A model generated the notes under the pieces. It ran no database searches. It worked only from the letters and a program-made list of their open reading frames with translations, and was not told the DNA's origin. A stretch of DNA of 64,000 nt, taken from NCBI GenBank assembly GCA_034437555.1, contig DAOTTQ010000077.1:1-64000 (forward strand), in the 5' to 3' direction. This DNA comes from JANWYT01 sp034437555. GTDB lineage: Bacteria; Chloroflexota; Anaerolineae; Aggregatilineales; Phototrophicaceae. Both the position numbers and the translations under genes were made by a program. Shown one piece after another: positions 26,514-35,108 of the stretch (the stretch's first letter is position 1; every line of letters begins with the position of its first letter).

Positions 26514-26542
26514 TTATTCATTTCACAACTGGAGTACATCTC

Positions 26543-27157
26543 ATGGATATTACTGTCAATGCCAATAACGTGACTATCTCTCAAGGACTCGAATCGTTTA
26601 TCCATGAAAAGCTCTCTCGGCTAACGCGCTATCTGCCCAATATCACAAGCATTGTGGTGAACTTTACAATGCAAAAGAGCAATAGAGGTCCCGATGAAGT
26701 GATTGCCCAAATTACCATTCGCCACGCACGCGGGGCTATTCTACGGGCAGAAGAACGCATTGCCAACGAGGATTATGATTCAATTAAAGTCGTGACCAAC
26801 CTTGCGATAGACAAGATGTACCAACGCATAAGCCGCTTTAAGGGCAAACGCAAGGACAAAAGAGACCGTAGCGTTGATAAGTATCAAGCCACTGTAGAAG
26901 AAATTGAAGTGGCAGAAGAGTTGCCAGAAGAAGATGAAGTTGTATTAGAAATTCCTGATGCCGAACAACAAGACCCATTCATTTATCGGCGCAAAATTGT
27001 TCCCGTATCACCCATGACAGAAGAAGAAGCCATTGAACAAATGGAATTACTGGGGCATACCTTCTTCATGTTCTACCACTCGGAACGCGAGCGCGTAAAC
27101 GTGCTTTACAAGCGCGAAAGTGGCGGTTACGGGGTACTAGACCCCAGACTAGAATAG
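26543..27157 (+). CDS. hpf: Long-form ribosome hibernation promoting factor
   Basis: 204 residues from ATG 26543 with GGAG eight bases upstream. N-terminal S30AE domain: MDITVNANNVTISQGLESFI, HEKLSRLTRYLPNITSI, ILRAEERIANEDYDSIKVV and YQRISRFKGKRKDKR. An acidic linker (about 115-145) leads to the C-terminal dimerisation domain: FIYRRKIVPVSPMTEEEAIE, LLGHTFFMFYHSE, RVNVLYKRESGGYGVLDP. The long form pairs ribosomes into 100S dimers in stationary phase. It lies 29 bases after comF and ends before a strong terminator. Confidence 0.95.
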   Translation: MDITVNANNVTISQGLESFIHEKLSRLTRYLPNITSIVVNFTMQKSNRGPDEVIAQITIRHARGAILRAEERIANEDYDSIKVVTNLAIDKMYQRISRFKGKRKDKRDRSVDKYQATVEEIEVAEELPEEDEVVLEIPDAEQQDPFIYRRKIVPVSPMTEEEAIEQMELLGHTFFMFYHSERERVNVLYKRESGGYGVLDPRLE

Positions 27158-27170
27158 ACTCGACAGGCAA

Positions 27171-27196
27171 GGGTTGGCATACGCCAGCCCTTTTTT
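27171..27196 (+). terminator. Intrinsic terminator after hpf
   Basis: GGGTTGGC (27171-27178), loop ATAC, GCCAGCCC (27183-27190), TTTTTT (27191-27196), one G-U pair. The T tract overlaps the stop codon of the opposite gene at 27195. Confidence 0.85.
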
Positions 27197-27956
27197 ATTG
27201 CTTGCGCCATAATTCCCCCAAAATAACGTATTTACGAAATTCGTACCATGCCATCATCACGCACAATCGCAACCCGTGAAAGCCATCTTGGTAGCCCTTT
27301 AACGTAAAGTAACGCCAGCGAAAATGGCGCAGAGGTTGTAGGATGTAATTTTGCGGTTTGGGACGCACACCCTGTTCAAACAGCACTTGGGCATCATAGG
27401 CTACATAGCGTTGTTGCTTTTGGATAAAGTGCGTAATGTCTTTGTAGTTGTAGTGTATGATGTGGTGCTGGCATGTGCCTTCTTCGCCATCCAGTACCAC
27501 CACTTCATGCACTTTACGAAGGGGGTCATAAGTGGCACGTCCTACCTTTAACAAGCGCGTTTGGTAATCGGGATACCATCCCGCCCCCTTTGTTAAATTC
27601 CCAAAGAGATAGTTAAAACGAGGAATACGCCAACCCACTGCCGCGCCCACATCGTGAATAGCACGATGAATTTCACTTGCCAATTCAGGGGTGATGCGCT
27701 CGTCACAATCCACAAACAACACCCAATCTGCACTCCGTTCTTCAGCAATCTTTAGGGCGGCGTTGCGTTGGTCAGCATAATTTTCAAATGGACGTTGTAC
27801 TACATACGCCCCTTGCGCCCTTGCCTTATTTGAAGTGTCATCGGTGCTAAAAGAATCAATCACAATGCGCTCGTCTGCAAAAGCTACGCTTTCTAAACAA
27901 GCAATAATATGTGCAGATTCGTTATGGGCAAGAAGAATTGCCGTTAGTTTTGTCAT
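27195..27956 (-). CDS. GT2 family glycosyltransferase (WaaE/KdtX-like)
   Basis: 253 residues, single GT-A domain without membrane segments. Nucleotide-sugar site: TAILLAHNESAHIIACLESV and RIVIDSFSTDDTSNKA; metal-binding region WVLFVDCDERITPELASEI; acceptor part FNYLFGNLTKGAGWYPDYQT and TYDPLRKVHEVVV. This matches the WaaE/KdtX branch that adds sugars to lipid-linked cores. The acceptor here is unknown. The ATG overlaps the stop of the preceding glycosyltransferase by four bases. Last gene of the 31411-27195 operon. Confidence 0.9.
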   Translation of the reverse strand: MTKLTAILLAHNESAHIIACLESVAFADERIVIDSFSTDDTSNKARAQGAYVVQRPFENYADQRNAALKIAEERSADWVLFVDCDERITPELASEIHRAIHDVGAAVGWRIPRFNYLFGNLTKGAGWYPDYQTRLLKVGRATYDPLRKVHEVVVLDGEEGTCQHHIIHYNYKDITHFIQKQQRYVAYDAQVLFEQGVRPKPQNYILQPLRHFRWRYFTLKGYQDGFHGLRLCVMMAWYEFRKYVILGELWRKQ

Positions 27957-28888
27957 GCTAACGCCTGCTTGATAAGGGTCTGATAGGCTTCTTTAAGTTC
28001 GGGGGTACGGGGGCTATTTGGGTCTAGGCGATGCAATTGGCGCGATAACCCATAAGCAACCATGCGCTTTGCTAACCATAGCTTCCATGTGGGATAGTGC
28101 TTTTCATACAAGCGCAGTCGGCTTTGCCATAAGTTTAGCAAGCTACGCACCTTTACTTGTCCTGTGCTTTGTCCCCCCAAATGAATCACGTGGGACGTTG
28201 GCACGCTCAAAATTTGCCAGCCTGCTTTTTTAATACGCCAAGCCCAATCGACTTCTTCGGCATACATAAAAAACGCCTCATCAAAGCCACCCGTTTGGGT
28301 GATGACTTCTCGGCGAAGCATCCACGTTGCCCCTAGCGTAAAATCCACATCAAACGGCTTGGGCTGTTCGTATAAAGCACGCCGATAACGCCCGTTAAAC
28401 GCTGCCTCACGCAATCGCCAGTGCGTTGGAAAGAACTCTGCCCATAATTGGCGTAATCCCGGAAACGCAAACGCGCCATGCTGAAAGCTCCCATCGCCAT
28501 AGGACAAACGCGCCCCAACAACGCCCACACTTAGGCGAGTTTCTAAAACGCTGATAAGAGCCTGTGTTGCACCCTTTTGGGTAATCGTATCGGGGTTTAA
28601 TAAATAAACATAGTCGGGCGCGTTGGCAGAGCCGTCAAATAGCCCCAAATGTCGCATCCCTGTATTGTTGCCCTTTGCAAAACCCAAGTTTTCAGGGCTG
28701 GCAATCAGTTCTACTTGGGGGAAGTGTTGGGTGATGGCTTGGGCGGTGTCATCTAATGAGGCACTATCCACCACCACCACACGCGCCACAATGCCACTGG
28801 CATGTAAATCGTCATAGAGGCTAGATAACGCCTGTAGCACCAGTTCTTTTACATTCCAAGTAACAATCACCACACCCAACAACACCAT
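27953..28888 (-). CDS. GT2 family glycosyltransferase (rhamnosyltransferase-like)
   Basis: 311 residues. GT-A signatures: VVIVTWNVKELVLQALSSL, VVVDSASLDDTAQAI, NLGFAKGNNTGMRHL, YVYLLNPDTITQKG (DxD-like region), TLGATWMLRREVITQTGGFD and FFMYAEEVDWAWRIKKAGW. The last two are typical of the RfbN/WcaA-like rhamnosyl and related transferases. About 60 basic residues at the end may touch the membrane. It starts three bases after the lipoprotein gene and overlaps the next glycosyltransferase by four. Confidence 0.9.
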   Translation of the reverse strand: MVLLGVVIVTWNVKELVLQALSSLYDDLHASGIVARVVVVDSASLDDTAQAITQHFPQVELIASPENLGFAKGNNTGMRHLGLFDGSANAPDYVYLLNPDTITQKGATQALISVLETRLSVGVVGARLSYGDGSFQHGAFAFPGLRQLWAEFFPTHWRLREAAFNGRYRRALYEQPKPFDVDFTLGATWMLRREVITQTGGFDEAFFMYAEEVDWAWRIKKAGWQILSVPTSHVIHLGGQSTGQVKVRSLLNLWQSRLRLYEKHYPTWKLWLAKRMVAYGLSRQLHRLDPNSPRTPELKEAYQTLIKQALA

Positions 28889-28891
28889 CGT

Positions 28892-29956
28892 TTACTGCCC
28901 TAGCCCTGCAAAGTTAATGTTTGTCGCATCCAAAAAGCCATTAAGCGACGAAAAATCATTGGGCAAGGCACGCACCACACGCCCCGCCCCCAAAAAGGGT
29001 TGCAAAAGCGTAGTCGCAGCCTCATTGGGCAATGGCGTAGACTCACTATCAGGAGAAGGTGTTGCTTCTTCGTCATCGGGGGCGGGTGTAGCTTCGGCAC
29101 TTTCTAGTCGGCTAAACGTTAAGAAGGCTTCTATGAGGCGTTCTTGCTTGTCTAGCGAAAGCAATGGCGAGACAAACATCACACCACTTGTCCACTCGAT
29201 ACTTCTAAACACCACGCGCAATTGTCCACCAATACCGTCAGTGTCCGATTCTACAAAGGCGTTATAGACATCGGCGGGCATGGCAGTCACATCACATTGG
29301 GCATTGGTAAAAGAGGGGAACATTTCTTCATAGGTTTCAAAGTCACGCACACGCGAAAAGCTGTCTAATGCAACGTTTGCGTTGCTATAAGCCAGCGTGG
29401 GAAGTACCCAAGAAAACAGGTCATCATAACCCAAACGGCAAAAAGTTCTGCCTGCACTGTCGGATAGGGCATTACCTTCAATGCGTCGGGCGTACAAAAT
29501 CACCATTTCACGCCCAAAACTGGCACTGCGTCCTTCGCCATATTCAACGCGCAAGACGGGCGTACCGCACTCTTGCGCTCTTGCGCTGGCATAGCCAAGG
29601 CTATCTACCCACACCGCCGAAACCACATCCAAGCCCGACCGACAGAGTGCCGTTACCGCTTCTGCGGTTCGGTCTGCCAAGACGATTTTTACATTTACAT
29701 CGCTCGCTTCTAGGATACGCGCTTCCAGAGATTCAATTTGGGCTTCGGCTTCTTCTCTATTGGCAGGCACAAGTACCAATTGCAAAGGATTTTCTGGAAA
29801 GCCCGCAGGGATAGGCGTAGCAATATATGCTAAAGGGGTAGAAAGAGGCGTAGGGCTTTGTGTGGGGCGTGCTGTAATCACAGGTGTTGCATCGCCACCC
29901 GCACCACACCCCACCAAAACGCCCATTATCAGTATATAGGTCACTAAACGCCACAT
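28892..29956 (-). CDS. PhnD-like solute-binding lipoprotein
   Basis: 354 residues. Signal peptide and lipobox (ILIMGVLVGC), then a Thr/Pro spacer. The body follows the PhnD/phosphonate-binding fold: LQLVLVPANREEAEAQI, VKIVLADRTAEAVTALCRSG, LDVVSAVWVDSLGYASA, then GRTFCRLGYDDLFSWVLPT. A second Ser/Pro/Thr-rich stretch (about 290-320) interrupts the C-terminal end. It is therefore a membrane-anchored binding protein of unknown ligand. No permease or ATPase lies in the operon, which is unusual for a transport component. AAGGGGG precedes the ATG. Confidence 0.75.
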   Translation of the reverse strand: MWRLVTYILIMGVLVGCGAGGDATPVITARPTQSPTPLSTPLAYIATPIPAGFPENPLQLVLVPANREEAEAQIESLEARILEASDVNVKIVLADRTAEAVTALCRSGLDVVSAVWVDSLGYASARAQECGTPVLRVEYGEGRSASFGREMVILYARRIEGNALSDSAGRTFCRLGYDDLFSWVLPTLAYSNANVALDSFSRVRDFETYEEMFPSFTNAQCDVTAMPADVYNAFVESDTDGIGGQLRVVFRSIEWTSGVMFVSPLLSLDKQERLIEAFLTFSRLESAEATPAPDDEEATPSPDSESTPLPNEAATTLLQPFLGAGRVVRALPNDFSSLNGFLDATNINFAGLGQ

Positions 29957-30004
29957 GCCGTCCCCCTTTGCTTTAAGTCAAAACGCTACACTCTAAAGTT
30001 TACT

Positions 30005-31411
30005 CTATTCATCCGAATTTGACGAAGCGTTGGGGTCAACCAACCGAATTTGCCTTGCACCCACATAACTATTTCTAAGGCTCACTTCCACATCTTCATG
30101 AATCAAGCCCGCCCAACAGTTTTGAGGGTTCTGGCGCACTTCAATACGGGTCATACGAATCGCACCCCAAACAACGGCACGCGCATTAGCGGGCAAATAG
30201 TAATAAGTGATGCCTGTTTTGGGGTCGGTTTCACTGATGAGATCGCTTTCAGAACCAATTGCCCAGCGATAAGGAAACGGTGTTGTAGACGTTTCGCACT
30301 GAATCCCTACACGCCACGCGCCAGATTCTTCAAATGCCCCCAACGAAGCCGCCATTTGCTCTTGCTGATACACCGTACCGGGTGGTGGATAGCTCGTTCT
30401 AATGGGAACGTTATTATAGTTTTCGATGGTGAGCTTAAACACCAACAAATCGCCTACAGGCATAGTAATAGCATTCCGTGATAGCCCTTGTGGTGAAGTT
30501 GGCGCATCTACAAGGTCGCCCAGCTTATCAAACTCACTTAAAAAGCGTTCATCATAAGGCATCGTCTCAAATACGACATCTACGCCTACCGCCTGAGGCA
30601 CAATTTCTGCAAGTGGCTTGCCCCCATTACGAATGGTGAGTTCTGTTTCTTGGCGGATGCGTTGCCCTTCGGCATCTTGCGCCAATGCCACAAGGGTATA
30701 TGTACCGTCTTCGGGGGGGTCTGCGCCGAGGTCGATACCGCCCTCATAGTCAAAGATGTGTCGCCCCGCCTCGCCCGCTTTGCGCCCTTCTTTACGCGCG
30801 GAAATGGGCAATTGTCGCCCATTTGCATCAATGAGGAACACGGTTAATTGGGCTTCTTTTTCCAAGTAGACGTTAATCTCTACGCGGTCGTCCACGCCAT
30901 CTTGATTAGGCGTAAAAATAGATGGCGCAACCGTAAACGAGGACATGGTGGGCAATTGCACATCCGCGCCCTCAATAGTCAGCGTACCCGTTGTAATTTC
31001 GGGGTCTGCACCCTCTTCTGTGGCAATCAGTTCCCACGTATACGTTTGATTGTCTAGCAAGCGTCGTTCTATTGTGCCTAAAACTGTTTCATCTTGTCGT
31101 ACAAAGCCGTTTACAATACCACTAAACAGCACATCATATTCGCCAGCTGTTCGCATTTCATCTTGCCTAAACGCAAAGGTATCGCCATTATCCGATTCTA
31201 AAATAAGGCTAATCGTTGCATTCCGAGATAGCGTGTAACGAAAGGTCGTTAGGTCTTTATCGCCATCGGCATTGGGGCTAATGACAGAATCATCAAACCC
31301 CGCCTGAACAATCAACGAGACATTGGGCTGAAGGATTGCCTGCCCCACTAAAAATACCCCTGCAAAACCTAGAATTGCTGCTAAAAGCACCCATACTATC
31401 GGGATTCGCAT
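30005..31411 (-). CDS. Membrane-anchored protein with two FlgD-Ig-like domains
   Basis: 468 residues. One N-terminal helix (VWVLLAAILGFAGVFLVGQA), then two related Ig-like units: SPNADGDKDLTTFRYTLSR (about 45-150) and TPNQDGVDDRVEINVYLEK (about 165-260), each with the DxDxD calcium-like loop seen in FlgD Ig and gliding-associated C-terminal domains. The last 170 residues form another beta domain (VGDLLVFKLTIENYNNVPI) similar in pattern to BsuPI inhibitor domains. It is probably an extracellular structural or adhesion protein. First gene of the operon with the PhnD-like lipoprotein and two glycosyltransferases; AGGGGA precedes the ATG. Confidence 0.7.
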   Translation of the reverse strand: MRIPIVWVLLAAILGFAGVFLVGQAILQPNVSLIVQAGFDDSVISPNADGDKDLTTFRYTLSRNATISLILESDNGDTFAFRQDEMRTAGEYDVLFSGIVNGFVRQDETVLGTIERRLLDNQTYTWELIATEEGADPEITTGTLTIEGADVQLPTMSSFTVAPSIFTPNQDGVDDRVEINVYLEKEAQLTVFLIDANGRQLPISARKEGRKAGEAGRHIFDYEGGIDLGADPPEDGTYTLVALAQDAEGQRIRQETELTIRNGGKPLAEIVPQAVGVDVVFETMPYDERFLSEFDKLGDLVDAPTSPQGLSRNAITMPVGDLLVFKLTIENYNNVPIRTSYPPPGTVYQQEQMAASLGAFEESGAWRVGIQCETSTTPFPYRWAIGSESDLISETDPKTGITYYYLPANARAVVWGAIRMTRIEVRQNPQNCWAGLIHEDVEVSLRNSYVGARQIRLVDPNASSNSDE

Positions 31412-31567
31412 TTTTATTTCCCCTAAGGATGACGGTTCAAAACGGTTTCAGTGTATAGACCACCACACTATCACACAAGGCTAAATTGATAACACTGTAC
31501 TTTAAGGAGTGACATCTGTACACTATGACGCCTAAACTACACCACGCAATAATTCCAGAGGTTTCCA

Positions 31568-33991
31568 TTGTCAGAAGAAACAAGCACTCTTAAACCACCA
31601 CCCAACGCCACTCCCACTGCCGAAGGAAACATCGAGCAACCCTTGATTTGTGTTCCTGAGCAGTTTTTGTTCCCATACACCACAACCGCACTTCGCTTAA
31701 CAAGCAAGGCTTATATAGAGACGGCACGCTTTGCCATTGATAACGCGCAAACGCTCGTTTGGGCAAACTATTTGCCTAAGGGCAAGGCATTTACCCCCTT
31801 TATCGGCATAGAGATTGCGGTTTTAAGTTTTTCGGCAGACGAACATGGCGCAAACGTGCTGGTAGAAAGCAGACGGCGCGTTCTCATTCATCACACCAGC
31901 ATAAAAAAGCCCTACACCTATGCCATCGCCACACCGCTGGAGGATGAAAAAAAGGGTGACCTTAAGAAACCCCTCGCCTACCTGCTAGAACTGTTTCAAC
32001 AGGTTGTGGTGCTTAACGAAAATATCCCGCCCGTAGTGGCAGAGTATGTGGCACAACAAGACGATGCCAGCCTTGTCACCGATACGCTCTCGGCATTGCT
32101 AACGTTACCACCCAAAATACGTCTATCGCTTTTGGAGCAAACAGATCTTAGCCGAAGAATTGACATTCTTGCAGAAAGCATGCTTCAAGAGCTAAACACG
32201 CTTGAACTACACACCGACCTGAATAATCAGGTACAAAGTGATATGGCACGCTCGCAACGCGAAATGTATTTGCGTGAGCAAATGCGTATTATTCAGGGCG
32301 AGCTAGGCGAAGCCGACCCCTTCCAACAAGACCTGACCCAGCTGCAATCACAGCTTTTGCAAGCAAAGATGCCCTCTGACATTCAGGCAAAGGCGTTTCA
32401 AGAACTGTCGCGATTGTCCTTGCTTACGCCCCTCTCGCCCGAAGCGGGCATCATTCGCACCTATATTCAGTGGCTGATTGATGTACCATGGAGCAATGCC
32501 ACCAAAGATAACCTTAATTTGCCGCATGCAGAAAAAGTGCTAAAGAAAGCACATCATGGGCTAGACAAGGTAAAAGAACGCATCCTAGAGCATATTGCAG
32601 TGCGTAAGCTGGCAGGTAGTAAGATGAAAAGCCCTATTTTGTGCTTTGTAGGTCCTCCTGGTGTGGGCAAAACCTCGCTAGGCAAAAGCATTGCAGAAGC
32701 ACTAGGACGCGAATTTGTGCGCGTTAGTTTGGGGGGCGTGCGTGATGAAGCCGAAATACGGGGGCATCGCAGAACCTATATTGGCGCAATGCCGGGGCGC
32801 ATCATCCAAACCATGAAGCTGGCTGGCACAGTAAACCCTGTGTTTATGCTAGATGAAATTGACAAACTTGGGGACGATTATCGTGGCGACCCCGCAGCCG
32901 CCCTTTTAGAAGTGCTAGACCCCGAACAAAATCAAGCATTTTCTGACCATTATCTGGATGTGCCGTTTGATTTGTCACAAGTTTTGTTCATCACAACAGC
33001 CAATGACCTAGACCCCTTGCCAGAAGCCCTAGAAGACCGCCTAGAGGTCATTGAATTTAGAGCGTATACCGAAGAAGAAAAAACAGAGATTGCACGCCAG
33101 TTTTTAATCCCAAAAGCCCTAGAGGCACACGGGCTTCATCGCCGTGGCATTCAGTTTCAGCAGGACGCGCTTCAGTCACTCATACGCCACTATACCCTAG
33201 AGGCAGGTGTGCGTAACCTAGAGCGTGAACTTGCCCAAGTGTGCCGTAAATTGGCGCGTTTGGTTGCCACTAAAAAACCATACCCCAAACGCATCACAGC
33301 TAAGTTAGTAGAGAAGTATCTGGGACCGCCCTATTTGCTAGAAAGTCGTGTCAATCGTGAAGATAGCATTGGCACAGTCACAGGCTTGGTTTGGTCGCCT
33401 AGCGGTGGAGATACCCAAGTCATTGAAGTGTCACTCTTAGCGGGCAAGGGCAATTTAACGCTGACAGGACAATTGGGAGAGGTGTTACAAGAATCCGCAC
33501 AAACCGCGCTCTCTTACATGCGTTCACGCGCCTATGACCTAGACGTTCCTACCGATGATTTTGAGAACTTTGATGTTCATATTCACCTGCCCGAAGGTGG
33601 CGTACCCAAAGATGGTCCCTCTGCAGGCATCGCGTTGGCTATCGGCATCATTTCTGTGTTTACAGAGCAAAAAGTGCGAAGCAACTTTGCCATCACAGGC
33701 GAAGTAACGCTACGCGGAAACATCTTGCCCGTAGGGGGCATTAAAGAAAAAGTGTTGGCAGCACGTCGCCAAAAAATTGCTAGCGTTATTTTGCCCGCCG
33801 ACAACGAAAAAGACCTCATCGACATTCCAAAGGTAGCACGCAAGGATATTAACATCATTTTTGTGCGTCACATGCACGAAGTGATCGAACTCATGCTTTT
33901 GCCTGCGCCCGAACAACGGCACCGTGATATTATTGCTGCCGAAGAAGACGATGACGATGATGAAATCGGCGAAGTCAAAATAAAATCATAA
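31568..33991 (+). CDS. lon: ATP-dependent protease Lon
   Basis: 807 residues. The start is TTG 31568: in-frame stops at 31526 and 31550 leave no ATG, and AGAGG lies six bases upstream. Order: substrate-binding N domain (about 25-215), coiled region (REMYLREQMRIIQGELGE), AAA+ domain with GPPGVGKT at 362-369, VFMLDEIDKLG and sensor ATANDLDPLPEALEDRLE, then the protease domain with Ser685 in PKDGPSAGIA and Lys728 in GGIKEKVLAA. Length is near the usual 780-810. The end is a poly-acidic tail (EEDDDDDE). It degrades misfolded and regulatory proteins in the cytosol. A lipoprotein gene follows six bases after the stop. Confidence 0.97.
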   Translation: MSEETSTLKPPPNATPTAEGNIEQPLICVPEQFLFPYTTTALRLTSKAYIETARFAIDNAQTLVWANYLPKGKAFTPFIGIEIAVLSFSADEHGANVLVESRRRVLIHHTSIKKPYTYAIATPLEDEKKGDLKKPLAYLLELFQQVVVLNENIPPVVAEYVAQQDDASLVTDTLSALLTLPPKIRLSLLEQTDLSRRIDILAESMLQELNTLELHTDLNNQVQSDMARSQREMYLREQMRIIQGELGEADPFQQDLTQLQSQLLQAKMPSDIQAKAFQELSRLSLLTPLSPEAGIIRTYIQWLIDVPWSNATKDNLNLPHAEKVLKKAHHGLDKVKERILEHIAVRKLAGSKMKSPILCFVGPPGVGKTSLGKSIAEALGREFVRVSLGGVRDEAEIRGHRRTYIGAMPGRIIQTMKLAGTVNPVFMLDEIDKLGDDYRGDPAAALLEVLDPEQNQAFSDHYLDVPFDLSQVLFITTANDLDPLPEALEDRLEVIEFRAYTEEEKTEIARQFLIPKALEAHGLHRRGIQFQQDALQSLIRHYTLEAGVRNLERELAQVCRKLARLVATKKPYPKRITAKLVEKYLGPPYLLESRVNREDSIGTVTGLVWSPSGGDTQVIEVSLLAGKGNLTLTGQLGEVLQESAQTALSYMRSRAYDLDVPTDDFENFDVHIHLPEGGVPKDGPSAGIALAIGIISVFTEQKVRSNFAITGEVTLRGNILPVGGIKEKVLAARRQKIASVILPADNEKDLIDIPKVARKDINIIFVRHMHEVIELMLLPAPEQRHRDIIAAEEDDDDDEIGEVKIKS

Positions 33992-33999
33992 GGTATTTG

Positions 34000-34980
34000 A
34001 TGATAAAATGGGCGTTTTACATGGTGGTATTACTCACGTTGGGGGCTTGCCAAGCACCCAATGTGGTAGTGGTATCTGGAACGTGCGGTGCGTTTGCACT
34101 CGCGGAGGGCGTGGCTTGTGAGCGTATGAGTAATGACATTACACTCTTACAAAGCAATGGTACAAAAACCATCACCTACTTCAACGCTATCATCACCATA
34201 GACGGTTTGCTTTATGCGCGTGAAACTGCCACAGGAGCCACTTTTATTGCACTGCGAGGCGTTACGGTATTCAGTGCAAATAACACCACACGCCAGCTTT
34301 CCGCAGGAACACAGCTTATGGTCAATCGTGATGCTGAGGCGGTTACGGGAACACTAGGTAACATCGCACCCTATGATGAACGTGAAATTTTAGCCCTCAC
34401 CCCTAGTAACCCCACCCTCAATAATAGCGAAATTTCGCAAACAACCCCTGATGCGTCGGGGCAACTGTTGATTGCGCCTGCCAATAGCAACACATCGGCA
34501 ACGCCACCGACAACCCAACCCCGCCAAAGCACAACACCCGCCCAATGTGCCACAAGCACGGATTGGACGGGGCGTTACACGGTACAGCGTGGCGATGTTC
34601 TCTCACGGATTGCGGGACGTTATGGCGTGTCACTTGAGGAACTCATTGGTGCGAATTGCCTTACGAACCCCGACCGAATCCGCGTTAGCGATGTCTTGCG
34701 CGTGCCAAATGTTGCAACCCTTACGCCCCCAAATGCGCCCACACTTACGCCAAGCGCAGTAGCATTTAGAGCAGATAAAAGCGTTCTTGCACAAAGCGAG
34801 TGTACGGTGCTTCGTTGGGATGTCTTTAATGTCAGTGCTGTGTTCATTGATGAAACACCCACGACAGGCAACAACATCTTAAACGTTTGCCCCACCCAAA
34901 CGACAATCTACACACTACGGATAATGTACCCTGATGGCACAGAAAGCACGCACATTACAACGCTTACGCTTAGCCCTTGA
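34000..34980 (+). CDS. Lipoprotein with LysM domain
   Basis: 326 residues from ATG 34000, six bases after AAGG; the TTG at 33997 is too close. Signal peptide with lipobox (VVLLTLGAC). Residues about 40-125 resemble a FecR-like beta domain; then a Thr/Pro/Ser linker; a LysM domain at about 190-240 (RYTVQRGDVLSRIAGRYGVS, LEELIGANCLTNPDRIRVS); and a C-terminal Ig-like module (about 250-326) with a Cys pair. LysM binds N-acetylglucosamine polymers, so this lipoprotein should bridge membrane and peptidoglycan. Probably cotranscribed with lon. Confidence 0.8.
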   Translation: MIKWAFYMVVLLTLGACQAPNVVVVSGTCGAFALAEGVACERMSNDITLLQSNGTKTITYFNAIITIDGLLYARETATGATFIALRGVTVFSANNTTRQLSAGTQLMVNRDAEAVTGTLGNIAPYDEREILALTPSNPTLNNSEISQTTPDASGQLLIAPANSNTSATPPTTQPRQSTTPAQCATSTDWTGRYTVQRGDVLSRIAGRYGVSLEELIGANCLTNPDRIRVSDVLRVPNVATLTPPNAPTLTPSAVAFRADKSVLAQSECTVLRWDVFNVSAVFIDETPTTGNNILNVCPTQTTIYTLRIMYPDGTESTHITTLTLSP

Positions 34981-35108
34981 TGAGTTTTTAGGGATTATGC
35001 CCACCTTTTACCCCACGATAGCCTAAATTTGGATAGAAGCGCGTGCCATGACGTGCTATGCTATCGTCTTATACTATGACGAATAGTAACCAGAACAGGA
35101 TGTACTGT

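Noticed and set aside
28892..29956. PhnD-like protein as part of a phosphonate transporter
   Set aside because: No PhnC ATPase or PhnE permease is present, and the protein carries low-complexity inserts; only the binding fold is supported.
31525..31527. ATG upstream of lon as its start
   Set aside because: It is out of frame with lon, and in-frame stops at 31526 and 31550 bar any start before the TTG at 31568.
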